Assembly (NCBI GenBank): GCA_022578605.1
Contig: MU394059.1
Span: 62,001 to 126,000 of the forward strand
Origin: Camillea tinctor
Taxonomy: Eukaryota; Ascomycota; Sordariomycetes; Xylariales; Xylariaceae
DNA length: 64,000 nucleotides
Direction: 5' to 3'
In this document: one piece after another, positions 23,512 to 35,428 of the stretch
Position numbering within the stretch: the stretch's first letter is position 1
How the letters are laid out: each line of letters begins with the position of its first letter
The notes under the pieces: model-generated
Told to the model about the DNA's origin: nothing
Database searches by the model: none
Seen by the model: the letters and a program-made list of their open reading frames with translations, nothing else
Translations under genes and position numbers: made by a program

Positions 23512-24168
23512 ATGACTTCATTCAAGACAGCTGGGGCTCCTCCCTTCTCAGGGCCGAAATTCCATGTTCCTCCTCCAAGCGTCCCTCCAAGCGGCCCGTC
23601 TGAGCCTTTCAGAGGTGGTCCGAATCAATTCAATATGGGTGCTCGCCGTTTTTCTTCCATCCCACTCATGATCCTCCTCTATAGCGCCGCAGTTCCGTTC
23701 ACGCCCATGGCTTGGATATTCCCGGCCGACGGGTCATTCCTCGTCGACCGGCTGTGCGCTGGCATCATTCTACTCTGCGCATGCTACTTCCAGTGGCGCA
23801 TATCCGGGCTGAACCACGCTATCGCTATATCGCTCTCGGTTCCTGGCAACGGAAATACCATTCGTAACGGCCGCATAGAACGTGGCGGAAGCGACATCGC
23901 CTTCGTCTGGCAGACGAGCAACTACTGGCCCTACGCTGCTTGCGAGGCGATCCTGCTCTGCCTAGCTGAGTTCGGTCCAAACGAGATGATGCGGCGGGCT
24001 ATCGTAACGGGAATCCTGGCCGCGCTGTGGCTTGTAGGCTGGCATGCCACCCCTCGATCCTATAAGATCTGGGCATGGGAGCATATCAAGGCTTGGTGGT
24101 TTTGGATCATCTTGAGCGAGCTCCTGAATGTGGGGCGTGGCAACGTGAGGAGAGCGAGGAGATTCTAA
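23512..24168 (+). CDS. hypothetical multi-pass membrane protein
   Basis: Single exon, 218 residues, ATG at 23512. The Pro/Gly-rich N-terminus (APPFSGPKFHVPPPSVPPSG) is followed by at least four hydrophobic segments: about 46-63 (SSIPLMILLYSAAVPF), 76-92 (LVDRLCAGIILLCACYF), 142-155 (YAACEAILLCLAEF) and 163-178 (AIVTGILAALWLVGW). A fifth Trp-rich one lies near 196-206. The C-terminus RGNVRRARRF is basic and would face the cytosol by the positive-inside rule. I do not recognise the family. Codon use is more GC-rich than the flanks, which supports a real gene. It stands alone with more than 1 kb empty on both sides. Confidence 0.65.
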   Translation: MTSFKTAGAPPFSGPKFHVPPPSVPPSGPSEPFRGGPNQFNMGARRFSSIPLMILLYSAAVPFTPMAWIFPADGSFLVDRLCAGIILLCACYFQWRISGLNHAIAISLSVPGNGNTIRNGRIERGGSDIAFVWQTSNYWPYAACEAILLCLAEFGPNEMMRRAIVTGILAALWLVGWHATPRSYKIWAWEHIKAWWFWIILSELLNVGRGNVRRARRF

Positions 24169-25346
24169 GGAAAAAGGCGATCGAATAGAAGTTAAGGCAG
24201 GCAACTTCGAGGTGGAAATGCAAATATATAAGGATACGACTACCACCAAACCGCCAATGGCATCCACCGGGTTATTGCCATCTAATCAACAAATATACTA
24301 GAGGGGACTATTGGGTCATGGTATGAGTTATAGCTGCATGGGCTGCTCGAGAATAAAATCACTATACTTACTGTTGCCACATTGCGGTGGCTCATACGTC
24401 TTCACTCATTCTATCATTACTACATTGATTGAAGGACATGTCTTTTCTCCGCATCTATCGTGCTTGGATCTTCGTAAGACAAAACCCACCACAAAAGCAA
24501 CCGAGGTGAAACTTCGTGCTATCCAACACACCTGTCATTCGTGTACAGATTTATAACCCTTCAGTCACGTTTATGATAGGCTATAGAATATTTCGACTTC
24601 TATTATCCGAACCATCGAATAAGATAACCCTGATATACCCGGGAGTCATGAGTATGCTTTAGCATTACGACGCTGCATGCCACTACCCAGGTCACTTTGC
24701 ACTCAGAGGTGGAGAGTGATATTCAATATCCAGGGTCCTACAGAGCCAGAGCCAGTGTATCAGCTTTATAATGCTGCAAGCTATTTTTGCTTACCATGCA
24801 TTAGCTTACTAAAGACGCCCTTTTTGAAGGTCGTCGACTAACAGCGCAATGTCCACCTTATATCCAGATCCTTAAAGTAGATGGTGTTAAGAAATGATGA
24901 GAAATTATTCAGCACTATCCCTGCTCTGGCGCCCTGCGGATAGCATACCATACTATCAGAAGTACGAATCGTGCAAGGTCTAGAAAGCATTTTATTGGAT
25001 TAACCATCTTTTCTCACGCACCCTGTGTTGCTTTTGCTGTAATCTAGTCCCTGCGTCATCTTTGGGCACTCGGGTTACTAGCTCAATATATCATCACCAC
25101 CATGGGTGTGGTATATGTGATAGCGTTTTACCCCTCCCTTCGTTTGAGATGGTTTCCTTACATGTGTACATGCTACTGTCATTGTAGTTTATAAAAAGCC
25201 TCCCCCTTTGATTATGCACCCAGCCATGTTTATGACAGAGTCTACGATAAATCCACTACTCCATATTTATTGGTTATAACTTGATTCGATACAAGAGTTT
25301 CTCACAATATATATTCCCCATATTATTTGAAAAGTTGCTGCAAAAA
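24169..25346. other. 1.2-kb intergenic region, promoter of the P450 at its right end
   Basis: No coding sequence is supported. The last 160 bases carry a TATA box and the leader of the P450 gene. Confidence 0.5.
25190..25197 (+). promoter_or_regulatory. TATA box of P450 gene
   Basis: TATAAAAA lies 150 bases before the ATG at 25347 and is followed by a pyrimidine-rich stretch (CCTCCCCCTTTG). Position and match to the consensus make it the likely core promoter. Confidence 0.5.
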
Positions 25347-27243
25347 ATGGAGGGCGCTCTAGTTATAGGGGGTGTGTTATTGGCTATCGTGCTACAGTTT
25401 GTACTGAAGCGGTTGCTGTACCCTCAACCGATCCCAGGCATACCCTATGACCCCGTATCAGCAAAACGGTTCATGGGGGATGCGCCGGATATCGCAGCAA
25501 TCTACAAGGACATCACTGAATGGTCAATCCCCATCTCCCGTCGGTCCCTGAAGCTAGGCTCGCCTGTCCACCAAGTGTTCATGAGACCATTCTCAAAACC
25601 GATAGTCATACTAGATGACCCCCGGGAAATCTCTGACATGGTCAATCGTCGGAATAAGGAGTTTGACAAGACGTCTGTCCACGGAACTTGGCGGACGCTT
25701 CTCCCCTATTCCACAATTGCCCAGTCCAGCACGCCGGAATTTAAAGCTCAGAGAAAATCATGGCAAGACGCGATGGCCCCAGATTTCTTACGCCGTGTAG
25801 TATCAGGGCATATATACAGCGCTGCTGCCGACCTGACTCGGCTCTGGACAGTCCGGGCAGCGCAATCTGGGGGCCGCCCGATCGATGTTAGCAAGGACTT
25901 TTCATTCGCAGCACTCGACGCCATCTGGATGGTGACGTTCGGTGAGGACCTGCAGCTAGTCAATTCGCAGATCGAGAAGCTACGGACAGGGAAAGAGGCC
26001 AACCCCAAAGGCCTCGACATGCACAGTACGGTAGACTACATCAACCAGCTTGCAGGGCTGTGGCGTGGCGCTTTCTGGCCGGCGTTTAGCACGTGGCGCA
26101 TCAAGCGGAGCGCGACGTTTCGGAAGTACAAGGAGGTCAGGGACAATGAGACGGACCGCCTATTGCGAGATGCCACGGCACGCTTCGAGAAGATCCTAAA
26201 TGGCACCGGAGACGGAGAGGAGTATGAAACTTGTGTGATGGATAATGTGTTGAGACGCAACATGCTGGCTGCGCAAAAGGCCGGGAAGCCGGTGCCGGAT
26301 GCGACGAAGGACCCGCGGATACGGGATGAGCTTCTGCTCTTTATCTACGCGGTAGGTTACATACTCAAGCAGAACCCCTTTCTCAGCACCAGCACACGCA
26401 CTTCGCTATTCCGCACATATCGACTGACCAAGCTTTTAACCACACATAGGGGCACGACACTACCTCCACGACTTTGCAATGGTTCGTCAAGTACATAACC
26501 AACAACCCCACCGCCCAATCCAAACTCCGCGCCTCCCTCCGCGCCGCCTTCCCCACTGCCGCGCCCCTCCCGGACCTCGCCGCCCTCTTAGCAGCCGACA
26601 TCCCCTACCTCAGCGCGTCGATGGAAGAGACCCTCCGCCTAGCGACAACCGCGCCGCGACTGATGCGCGTCGCGACAACGGACACCACGATCCTGGGCCA
26701 CGCCATCCCCGCGGGCACCGAGGTCGTGGCTCACGCGCGCGTGGGCTGGGTGCCCCCGCCCGTGCCGGAGCAGCTGCGCAGCGCGTCCAGCCGCGCCGCT
26801 TTCGAGAAGTCCGGCGCCCGCGACTGGACGCGCTCGCCTGCGGCGCAGGACCTCGAGCAGTTCGCGCCCGAGCGCTGGTTGCGCGTCGATGAGGAGACCG
26901 GCGCGGAGGTGTTTGACGGGGCGGCGCTGCCGCAGAATGCGTTTGGGGGCGGGCCGAGGGGGTGTTTTGGTGAGTGGGAGATGATTCCCTTTTATTTTCC
27001 TATCCTCCTTGAATGAAATTACCTACCTACGTGTTGATCTACTCATAGTTGGGAACTATCATGCTAACTTTGTGTGTGTGCTCAGGGAGGAAACTAGCGA
27101 TGATGGAGTTGAAAATCATGATTGTTCTCGTGATCATGAGCTTCGAGCTTTTACCGCTGCCGGATGAGCTGAACAGCAGCCAGGTCAACGAGGTGCTTCT
27201 CCGGACGCCGCAACAGTGCTACGTCAAGCTGGGAGCCACTTGA
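25347..27243 (+). CDS. cytochrome P450 monooxygenase
   Basis: Three exons: 25347-26351, 26450-26969, 27086-27243; 560 residues. Intron 1 (98 nt, GTAGGT...CATAG) and intron 2 (116 nt, GTGAGT...CTCAG) both fall inside conserved motifs and restore them. MEGALVIGGVLLAIVLQFVL is a membrane anchor and PQPIPGIP the hinge. The I-helix oxygen-binding motif is AGHDTT (335-340), ExxR is EETLR (Glu 395, Arg 398), PERW is in FAPERWLRV and the heme loop is FGGGPRGCFG with Cys 507. All key residues are present, so an active ER-bound heme-thiolate enzyme is expected. The substrate is unknown. Exon 2 is much more GC-rich than exon 1. An FAD oxidoreductase follows 0.9 kb downstream on the same strand. The upstream in-frame codons lack an ATG. 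Confidence 0.93.
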
Positions 27244-28135
27244 AGGGGCAGACTGAAGAAAGGGAGGTCGGTTCGGTTCGGAAACGACCGGTTGACTGTT
27301 TCCCGCCCTTTTTAAGATGCGCATAGATAGGGGAATACGCTCGCTTACCATAACTTGTGCGATAGAGGATACGTAGCCACGTGGACTGGGCGAACGTCAT
27401 GGAGTGTATGGCGGGATCTAAGATCGTCTGATACGTCGGCTTATACACTAACAACGGTGAGAGAAAAATGGAGCCCGACAAGTTGTAGTTATTGGCCCGA
27501 GTATTTGTAGATGAAGGTTACGTATTCAGTGTCTGACCGCATCTTACTTTAGAACGGAAATAATCTAAATGTGTTGTTTTACACTAAGTAACTAATATGC
27601 CCAAACTTATACAATTATTGTTGTTGCTCTTTACCGTCACCAGCGGAGATGTTGATTTCTGACGTGGCAACCTTTGTTCCCTTTTTCTTCTTTTTTTTTC
27701 GTCTCCCTTTTTCAAAAACCCCTTACCTACATCATGTTTGGATGAGTCATGTATCATGTTCCCGGGTCTACCTAGGTATGGGACATGTCCTACATTTAGA
27801 TACTTAAGAGTAATAATTATTAGCTTATGGCACCATACATGACTTATATGGCAAGGCATTAAAAGACTCTAGGTTAACCGGCGTTAACAAGAAGTACTTC
27901 TCGTTGTAGGGCGGGATCCATATATCCAGGAGTATCTAATTTGGAACCAATCAACGCCTTAATGTGGACTCTTGTCTTCCCCGTCGGGCGGCCCCATATA
28001 AAAAAGGTCCCCTTTTGGATATTTTTCTAAAACACGCCGATCGGTGATTCGTAACCTTCAACATACCCAACTAAGAAAACAACGTCTTTCATAAGAATAT
28101 TTATATCCCCTTCTTCTATTCACTATCAGAACAAG
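27244..28135. other. 892-bp intergenic region between P450 and FAD oxidoreductase
   Basis: No gene is supported. The left part is the P450 3' flank. The right part carries the next gene's TATA box at 27997 and a pyrimidine-rich leader. Confidence 0.5.
27997..28005 (+). promoter_or_regulatory. TATA box of FAD oxidoreductase gene
   Basis: TATAAAAAA stands 139 bases before the ATG at 28136, a usual distance for fungal promoters. Confidence 0.45.
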
Positions 28136-29544
28136 ATGTTGGTTCGGCCTGTAGCTCGAGCATTTCCCATATGCTCAGGCTATACTTTCGGTAGCCTACC
28201 CCTGAAACGGCATGTCATGATCTACGGTATGAGCGCTATAAACGGGTTTTCTACAGCGGCCTCGGCACCGATGGCCGGTGCGGTTGTCGTCGGTGCCGGT
28301 CCCGGCGGCATCACCGTCGTTGGCAACCTTCTGGAGCAACAGCAGCGCTTGGGCCAGAAGAAACTCGTCTGGGTCGATCCTAAGTTTGAGGCCGGCCGTG
28401 TAAATGCTAGCTACCGTGAAGTACCGAGCAACACTACTGTGAAGCTCTTTTTGCAGTTCGCCAACGAAGTCGCCCCTTTCCAGCAAATTGTCGAGTCTAC
28501 ACCAAAACCGAATGCAGTTACCAACCTGCAAGATCTGCCTCAAGATCAAGGATGCAGTCTCAGATATGCGGCAGACCTATGCTTAATGTTAACTGAAGGC
28601 CTGCTTCGGAACCCCGATGTGCAGCAACAAAGGAGCAGTGTCACAGCCGCTACTCTCGATGAGGTGCGTATAAGTCTTAGGTAGACCTAGTAAACCGGAG
28701 AAGTAGCTCTAACGTCTTTATGAAGCGGACAAACTCGTGGAAAGTCTCCCTCGATAATGGCGAGACCGTGACTACACCCCACGTAGTCCTTTGCACGGGG
28801 TCTAACCCAATCTCGAAGAGGCTATCCATCTTAGAGGAAAAGGCGGGTGGGACCTCGATCCAAGCAATAGATCTTGATACCGCCTTGACGCCAACCCTAT
28901 TGGCCAAGACATTTAGCCCTAGCGATCCCATAACTGTCGGTGTTGTGGGTGCCTCGCACTCTGCTATCCTGGTCCTTATGAACCTCGTCAACTTAGCTAC
29001 TTCGTCTCACCCGAAACTGCGTATCAAGTGGTTCACCCGCAATAAGCTGCGCTATGCTGAGTACATGGTTGGCTGGATCTTACGCGACAACACAGGACTC
29101 AAGGGACAGGCGGCCACTTGGGCGCGTGAGAATCTAGACGAAGACACATTTTCTACAAGCCCTGTTAGCAAGGTGATTAAAAAGGTCTGGACGGCAGAAA
29201 ACGAGGATCAGGCCTACTCCTCTGAATTACCTCAGTGTACTCATCTTGTTCAAGCGGTAGGCTATGTGCGTAATCCACTCCCCCAGCTTAAGACCATTGG
29301 AAAGGACGATGCTGCTCCAGAGTCATTAAAGGTCGAATTTGACAACGACACAGGTCGTTTCTTCAAAGTGACTGAGTCATCAAACAACAGCAAGCAAGAT
29401 TACGTACCAGGGCTCTTCGGCGCCGGTATCGCCTTTCCCGAACGAGTGACTGATCCCTACAACAATGTTGAATACGCTGTGGGTTTCTGGAAGTTTATGA
29501 AATTCGCCAAACGAGTTGTGCCTGAGTGGATTAACAAGCCTTAA
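28136..29544 (+). CDS. FAD/NAD(P)-binding oxidoreductase (pyridine nucleotide-disulfide oxidoreductase-like)
   Basis: Two exons: 28136-28663 and 28726-29544; 448 residues. The 62-nt intron (GTGCGT...CTCTAACG...GAAG) is phase 0 at both ends. VVVGAGPGGITVVGNLLE is the dinucleotide (FAD) fingerprint. ILEEKAG and VGVVGASHSAILVLM provide a second Rossmann-type nucleotide site, and GLFGAGIAFPE lies near the C-terminus as in flavin oxidoreductases. The block GRVNASYREVPSNT is typical of an uncharacterised fungal subgroup. About 45 residues precede the fold; they are rich in Arg/Ser/Ala without acids (MLVRPVARAFPICSG), as in mitochondrial presequences, but this is a guess. No redox-active CxxC is seen. 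Its position behind the P450 suggests, without proof, a linked oxidative pathway. Confidence 0.85.
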
Positions 29545-29875
29545 TTTTTAATACTTTTTGGGATACAACATTATTACCAATAGACCATCTTGAGATACGT
29601 TACGAATACTCAACCTCTAGATTATCCTGAAGACGGGGAAATTGAATCTGATACTTTCCGGCTGTGTTATATTTACAGCAAGGATATTTACAGCATATTT
29701 CAGAATATCTTCTAGACAGCTTAGAACTTCATCCCAGATAGATGTATATAAAGACAGCACTTCACTAAACTCTGTATTAATAGGAGTACTAGAGACTTGG
29801 TAGACATATATACTATCTCAGTTAAGAAGACAAACAGTTTTTCCACCAGAATACTCACATGATAATATCTGATCA
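29545..29875. other. 331-bp convergent intergenic region
   Basis: AT-rich 3' flanks of the FAD oxidoreductase (+) and the six-hairpin glycosidase (-). No coding sequence is seen. Confidence 0.5.
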
Positions 29876-32756
29876 TCACAATGCCTGAAGCAAACCCTCA
29901 TGTTTCACTACCCAGCTTCCATCGTTAGGAAACCCAGGTGTATCACCTTCTGATCCCTGCCAACCAGTGACCATGTAGGCGACTTTCACCTCGTCAGTAT
30001 AGCCAAAAGCTGAGCATCTTAGGGCATACACTTACTAGCATAGAGAAAGCCAGCATTCCCAGGCATAAACGGCGGGGGCGTACCGCCTGCAAACCCGTTA
30101 GCCTTAGCAGACCCGCCGTTACATTGAAAAAAACAAAGCCGTCTTACCATCACCTCCTCTCACAGCAAAGCCTATTAAACCCAGCACCGCCAAAATATCA
30201 CGTCAGCGTGCGTCTTCGCATTGCATATCCCCCTCTACCCCCCCTTTCATCCCCTCCCAGAAGACCCAGACTCACCAGCATCATCGAAAGCCCACCGGTC
30301 AAAATCCGTCATCCACTCCAGCGCGCGCGCCGGCTCCCCATTCCTCGTTGCGCCGATCGCCAGCGCCGGGCGCCCCCACCCGCGCACGTCATCCGCATCC
30401 CACACTTGCTGCACGCGGTCCGCCGTGCGCCGCGCCACTTCCGGGTCCACCGCCGGCGTGGCCGGCAGCACGCCGCGCAGCATGATCAGGCTCCGCGGGT
30501 CGGAGGCGAGCGCGGCGTCGTCCCACCACGCGCTGTTGAGCCCCGCGTACACGGCGTACAGCCCGTCGTCGGCGATGGGTGGGGGCGCGAGGAGGGGGGC
30601 TACGCGGGACCAGGATCGGGGCAAGGGGTGCCCGAGACGGCGCTTCCAGGTTAGGGCCGTGTCGAGGGCGTAGCGCCAGTAGGCGGTCTGGTGGATGGTG
30701 GAAGAAGGGTTAGTTGGGGGGATGGTAGGGGAGTAGGGGGAGGAAGAGATGTACTTCGTAGGCGAGGTTACGGGATTCGGTTGGGGGCGTGTTTTCGGTT
30801 ACGCCGTAGGCGCTGCGGGGGGTGTTAGTCTGCGCGAGTTAGAAATGGGATAGAGGGTTATGGGATACGGTGGTCCGATGTCGTATTTCCCGGAGCTCTC
30901 GTTCTTCCATGCGTACGAGGCTAGGTAGTCTGCTGTCGCGGTGATCACGCGGTCCCAGCGCTCGAGGGTGACGCGTGTTGGATCTGCTGCGTACGCTAGC
31001 TCGGCGAGGTATATGGGATGAGGCTTGGGTGTTCCGTTAATGTTGTTAACACTGTTCTACCATGCATTGTGGGGGATAACTAATTATAGGTGTTCACTAC
31101 CTGTTGCCATAAGAGAAGTCCGTTGATGCCCCCAGGCGAGCTCGCTCCGGTATCGATCTCGGTCATTTTCGGCCACCTATGTATGTTGCTATTAGATCAT
31201 TCGTACACTATGTAGGAGCAAGTGTGAAATCGTTACCTTGCTCCCTCCCAACCCATCGATTTCGCCCGCGCGAGTGAAGAGGGTAGTAGTGTCTCGTAGA
31301 GCTTCGGAAATATGTTGTCGAAGTGTTCCTTACGGCCCCAGGTGACCCAATGAGCATTATGCCATACAACCATTTCCATGTGGAATTTTCCTATTCACGA
31401 TTAGCAAGCGTTTAGAGAATAATGAAGACATAAGAAGTGACTTACCGTACCATCCGTTATTCATTAGTCCACTTTCTTGAGGTGATTGCCCATCCGCAGC
31501 GCTATTGACACGAACGTGGTATTGAGAGAGAATGATGCGTCGCTGAAGTTCTTCCGCTTTGGAATTGGAAGATGCCGTCAGATCAACGAACCCTCCCTGT
31601 TTCCAGTACCGATTCCATCCCGCAGTATTACGCTGTTGGATTGTCGATGGCAGAGGGCCGTTTTGTCCGTTCGGGGAGAATTGAGCTGAGAATGACATCT
31701 TGCTGGGATGGGAACTGTTTTTTGAGAAGGGAGATAAGGTATATCGATGGGCTGTGGCAGCCGACGAACCTTCGGGGTCCTCCCTGGATAGCCTGAGAGG
31801 CAGGTTTACGGGCCAGCGCAAGTTCACGTAGTAATTCGTATCCTGTAGTTCGTGGTAAATGCGGACAACTTCTGGGCTACTTCCATTGCGGATAGAAGTA
31901 GTGTGATTAGCGGCAAAATCATACACACCCACAAATACCTCGTACTTGTACTTGGTGCTGTGGATTGGTGGATAGGGAAAATCAAGCTCAACTTCCAATG
32001 CACCCGAGGAAATAAGTTGTGATTCAATCTGAAAGGCGACAGCATCCGTGTCGAAGTCACCTTGTGTGGTTACCTTAACTAGTTCGCCGTCGATACTGAA
32101 CCTCGATGCGATAACACCATTCCATAAATCAAGTTCCTGAATTGGATCTGATATTATTTCTTTGGATAATGTATTTCCAAGATACCTTAGTCCAATGCGC
32201 CCAAGATTAATACGATTAGGGTTGGATATAAGCCACTGGGAGGCATCGGGTAGCATTGGATCAGGTATGTCGTAAGATACATTTCTACCATGGGTCACCA
32301 TGGCCACTCCATGATAATCGGTTATCCTTTCTCTGGGGGCATCTCAGTCTAAATTCACACTTATAGGTGAGATTAATATTTTTACCCATTAGACGGCAAG
32401 GAGTCGTTATGCCAGGCCCAACTCGATAAGGTGTTGAAAGGTAGAAATGTCTAGTACTCCCAGGTTAGTCTATAGCGTTACAGTTGCCAATTTTGTTATT
32501 GGATTCTTGTGCTTGCCTGCATCCCAGTATTGTCAACGTTATAAGCAAAGTTTCCATTGCCAACTTGGAGAGGCGTAGTGTTATTGTCGACTAAAGTCGT
32601 CCGGAACACATTGTATTTTGTGACTAGACCTTGTCTACAATCAAATGAGTACGGCATCCTTGAGCTTGAAAATGCTGGGTAATCATACCTATCAATACCA
32701 TCAGCACCCACAAGGCTTAATAGTAGCATAAACACAATAGAGGGAGTAAAGTCCAT
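29876..32756 (-). CDS. secreted six-hairpin glycosidase-like protein, ten exons
   Basis: Exons: 32756-32517, 32450-32386, 32332-31446, 31390-31237, 31176-31101, 31023-30869, 30812-30755, 30687-30276, 30158-30036, 29982-29876; 758 residues with all phases consistent. MDFTPSIVFMLLLSLVGA is a signal peptide. Conserved blocks include TPLQVGNGNFAYNVDNTGMQ, FNTLSSWAWHND, QWLISNPNRINLGRIG, SGLMNNGWYGKFHMEMVVWH, GINGLLLWQQPHPIYLAEL, YGVTENTPPTESRNLAYET and AYMVTGWQGSEGD. These belong to fungal (alpha/alpha)6-barrel glycosidase-like proteins related to GH65/GH95-type enzymes. Intron 1 starts with GC (CAG|GCAAGC), a GC-AG intron. The acceptor of intron 8 (about 30159) is uncertain because the region beside it is poorly conserved. 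Substrate and GH family cannot be fixed by eye. Confidence 0.85.
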
Positions 32757-33565
32757 GATTAATTCGTCCCTCAGTCGATTGTGATGCCATTAGAAAAGTA
32801 AACGTTTACGATCCGACAAATAGTTCCTCTACCGGTATTTATCCCATTTCCTGAGAGATTCGGCGGGGCAATTTTTTATACAATAACATCCCCGGGGTAA
32901 ATGTACACCGATTCGTGGACAGTCCCTCTCCAAGATTCTCCCCAGGTTGGCCAGGCCTAGGTACATATGTTGCAAAGAAGAATATGCTCCAATAAACATG
33001 ACCAGGCTTCTTGGTTCAAATGGTCAAATTTGCATATCCCACTGGCAAAGTGGTTGGAGTAGGTTTTGCGGTCAACAGCTACTACAATTTATCTATGCGA
33101 CTCGCTTTGTGCCAACCATCTTGGTGCTAATAGAAAAGGGCTCAGTGTATACATGATCATGAAAAGCCTCCCCATATTTTGACCCCGGATTTTGAAGTGC
33201 AGGCCTGTAATTATGGAGAAAGTATGGAGAACCTTACACTACCAGCTTCATACAGCACATGGTGGATCCCCAAGGGGTAGAGCAAGGATCAAAATAACAT
33301 ATGCGTGCAATACAATCCGTCCACCACCTTCTGATAGGGAGTAAATAGGCTTATAATGGGTAAATTTTGCACAGTTACTCCCGGATTATCTCAACAAAGT
33401 GAGGGTTATTGTCACATATTTTGTAGAGGCGAGGCATGGTAGTAGTAACCGTTGTGGTTAATTAGTTCCTAATAAACATGACTACCTATGTAGGTAATTT
33501 ACGATAGAATAGAATTTTGCCTCTGGCTCCTTCGCTTTGTTCCTTAGTTGAGGCCATTATGAGCC
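32757..33565. other. 809-bp intergenic region
   Basis: Holds the glycosidase promoter on its left side and the 3' flank of the F-box gene on its right. No open frame with recognisable content. Confidence 0.5.
32871..32880 (-). promoter_or_regulatory. TATA box of six-hairpin glycosidase gene
   Basis: On the minus strand the bases read TATAAAAAAT, about 115 bases before the ATG at 32756. Confidence 0.45.
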
Positions 33566-34430
33566 TTATTGTGTTTGTCCCAAGTATTCACGCCGCGGGA
33601 TCACCATAAGGCTTCTTAGATCCGGGTAAACGTGATGTTCCAAGATTCGGTGACACTGGTCCCAGCCACCAGGCACGCGAGAAGCATCAACCTTGATCTC
33701 AATTCTTTCCCGTAATCCAAGACCCCGCAAAATTCTCTTGAGCTCGGCAATTGTTGATTCAGCTGTTTCTGTCTCCGATCCTGTTGTAGGAACACCGGTA
33801 GCACCAGGTGGTATAGCCGCAAACTGAATGGTGCAATCTCGAAGTTGATCAAATCGATCCAGAAATTCTGGAAGGAAAAGAAGATCATCTGAAATCAGTG
33901 TAGCTACGTTCGCAAACACAATAGATCTGGTCCATCCAAGTATATCGTTTCGGTCAGAGGGGGCACGTCTATAATGGACAATGTCCATGAAGATATCTGT
34001 ACAGAATCTCTTGGTCACTGCAACAAAGTGAGTCAGCAATTACCTATCTTGGGGGTAAATACTTATATCTTTAACTAGCGTATGTGAATATCATTCCTGA
34101 GGCAGGTTGAAGGAGGGGGATAGATAGCTTCTGGGATTACTGACTATGAATTGTCTTCCCCCCATAGAAGATTCGGGGCGCCAAACCATGGAAAGATCGA
34201 CAGGTTCTAGTGAGAGCGACCCAGTCTTTGGCATGAATGTCGCATCTGGGAATGTGGTTGAGATAAAGGGGGCGAGCACGAGCCAGGGTGGTCGATTTTT
34301 CGCGCTCCGGAACGAAAGGAGGCTCGTTATCGTTATCCTTTGCCACAACAAGATAGAGGATATGTATTAATACTTCTTGGGGAAGCGATAATAGATTGAG
34401 GTGGCGTGGGCTGCCATCGGGAGAAGACAT
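33566..34430 (-). CDS. F-box domain protein, two exons
   Basis: Exon 1 34430-34145, exon 2 34017-33566; 245 residues. The 127-nt intron (GTCAGT...TTGCAG) is phase 1 and joins KTIHS to MTKRFCTDIF. The N-terminus has an F-box: LNLLSLPQEVLIHILYLVV then DWVALTRTCRSFHGLAPRIFY. Exon 2 continues with FANVATLISDDLLFLPEFLDRFDQLRDC, an arrangement common in short fungal F-box proteins, and ends with PDLRSLMVIPRREYLGQTQ. A role as SCF substrate adaptor is inferred from the F-box; the target is unknown. The ATG at 34430 is the first in frame; 27 bases of upstream open frame lack an ATG. Confidence 0.75.
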
Positions 34431-35428
34431 GACAGCGGCATAGAACCCGGTTTGCAATTTCAGGTCGATGGGAGTAGACCTTTCAGAAACTGGGTCTAAT
34501 ATAGAAATGAATAGGTGTTGTAGTGGAGTGCAATGGGATTTCTGGGTTATCTTGAAGATGAAGAAATGTTATATTCTGTTAACAAGAATGAAATGCGCAT
34601 AAATGGTAATGGTAAACACTGCTGTGCCTTGAATACTTAGGTACCATAACAACAGAGAAGAGTGTTTGCCATTCACTGCTTTTTTTTTTTTTTAAATGGA
34701 AAAAAGAGAAGAAAATCACCCATATGTCTCCACTCATTATCTTTTACTCATCGTTGTTATCATACCATTCACCTATTGTGAATACATAGATAACCAAAAG
34801 ATAATGGCAACAACATTCAATGTTGCCCCGCAACGAGGTCAGTCTAGATATCATGGCAGGAGCTTGCAGGTCGCTCTTTTACACTCCGAAAATAGAAAAC
34901 CATAGGGAGTTAGGAGCAGTTTACTAGATCATGGGTACAAGAGTACGTACCTCAACAAGGAATAAAGGGAATTTTAGATATACAAGGATCAAAATTAGGG
35001 GTATTTATAGTTCTATGTAGTTTCTTATACAAGAATAGCATAATTACTTAAGCTCTTACTAGGGCTGTCGTGACATAGGGATAGCTAGAATGATAGCTAG
35101 GGTTATATGTTGGTAGCACACGGAAGTCCTTAAGGACATTTGAAAAATCCCCATTATTTCTCATGGAAGCATCTCTAATATTATGTAAAACCTTCGTGAA
35201 ATTATGTTAGGCTGGGCCCAGAGTCTCGCTGAGGATAGTATAAAGCAGGAAGCTGTTAGACAACATGGATATATAGCATAGTATGATAACAAGCTATATA
35301 TTAATGTCACGGACCGTATAAGAGCTAATTGTTAAACGACAATTGGCATATGTCTTTTGTCTCCACAGGTTTTTCTTTTCGAACCGCGTCTTAGAAAAGA
35401 TAATAAGTAGGCCCAGGAGAACCGTGGT
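34431..35428. other. 1-kb AT-rich intergenic region
   Basis: Includes a T run at 34680-34693 and repeated ATAGC/CTAGC-rich sequence around 35030-35120. No gene is supported. Confidence 0.5.

Noticed and set aside
8988..29544. Secondary-metabolite biosynthetic cluster
   Set aside because: Tailoring-type enzymes are present, but no PKS, NRPS, terpene cyclase, DMATS or cluster-type Zn2Cys6 regulator is seen in the window.
30124..30673. Arg/Pro-rich plus frames of 150-176 codons
   Set aside because: Antisense of the GC-rich glycosidase exons.
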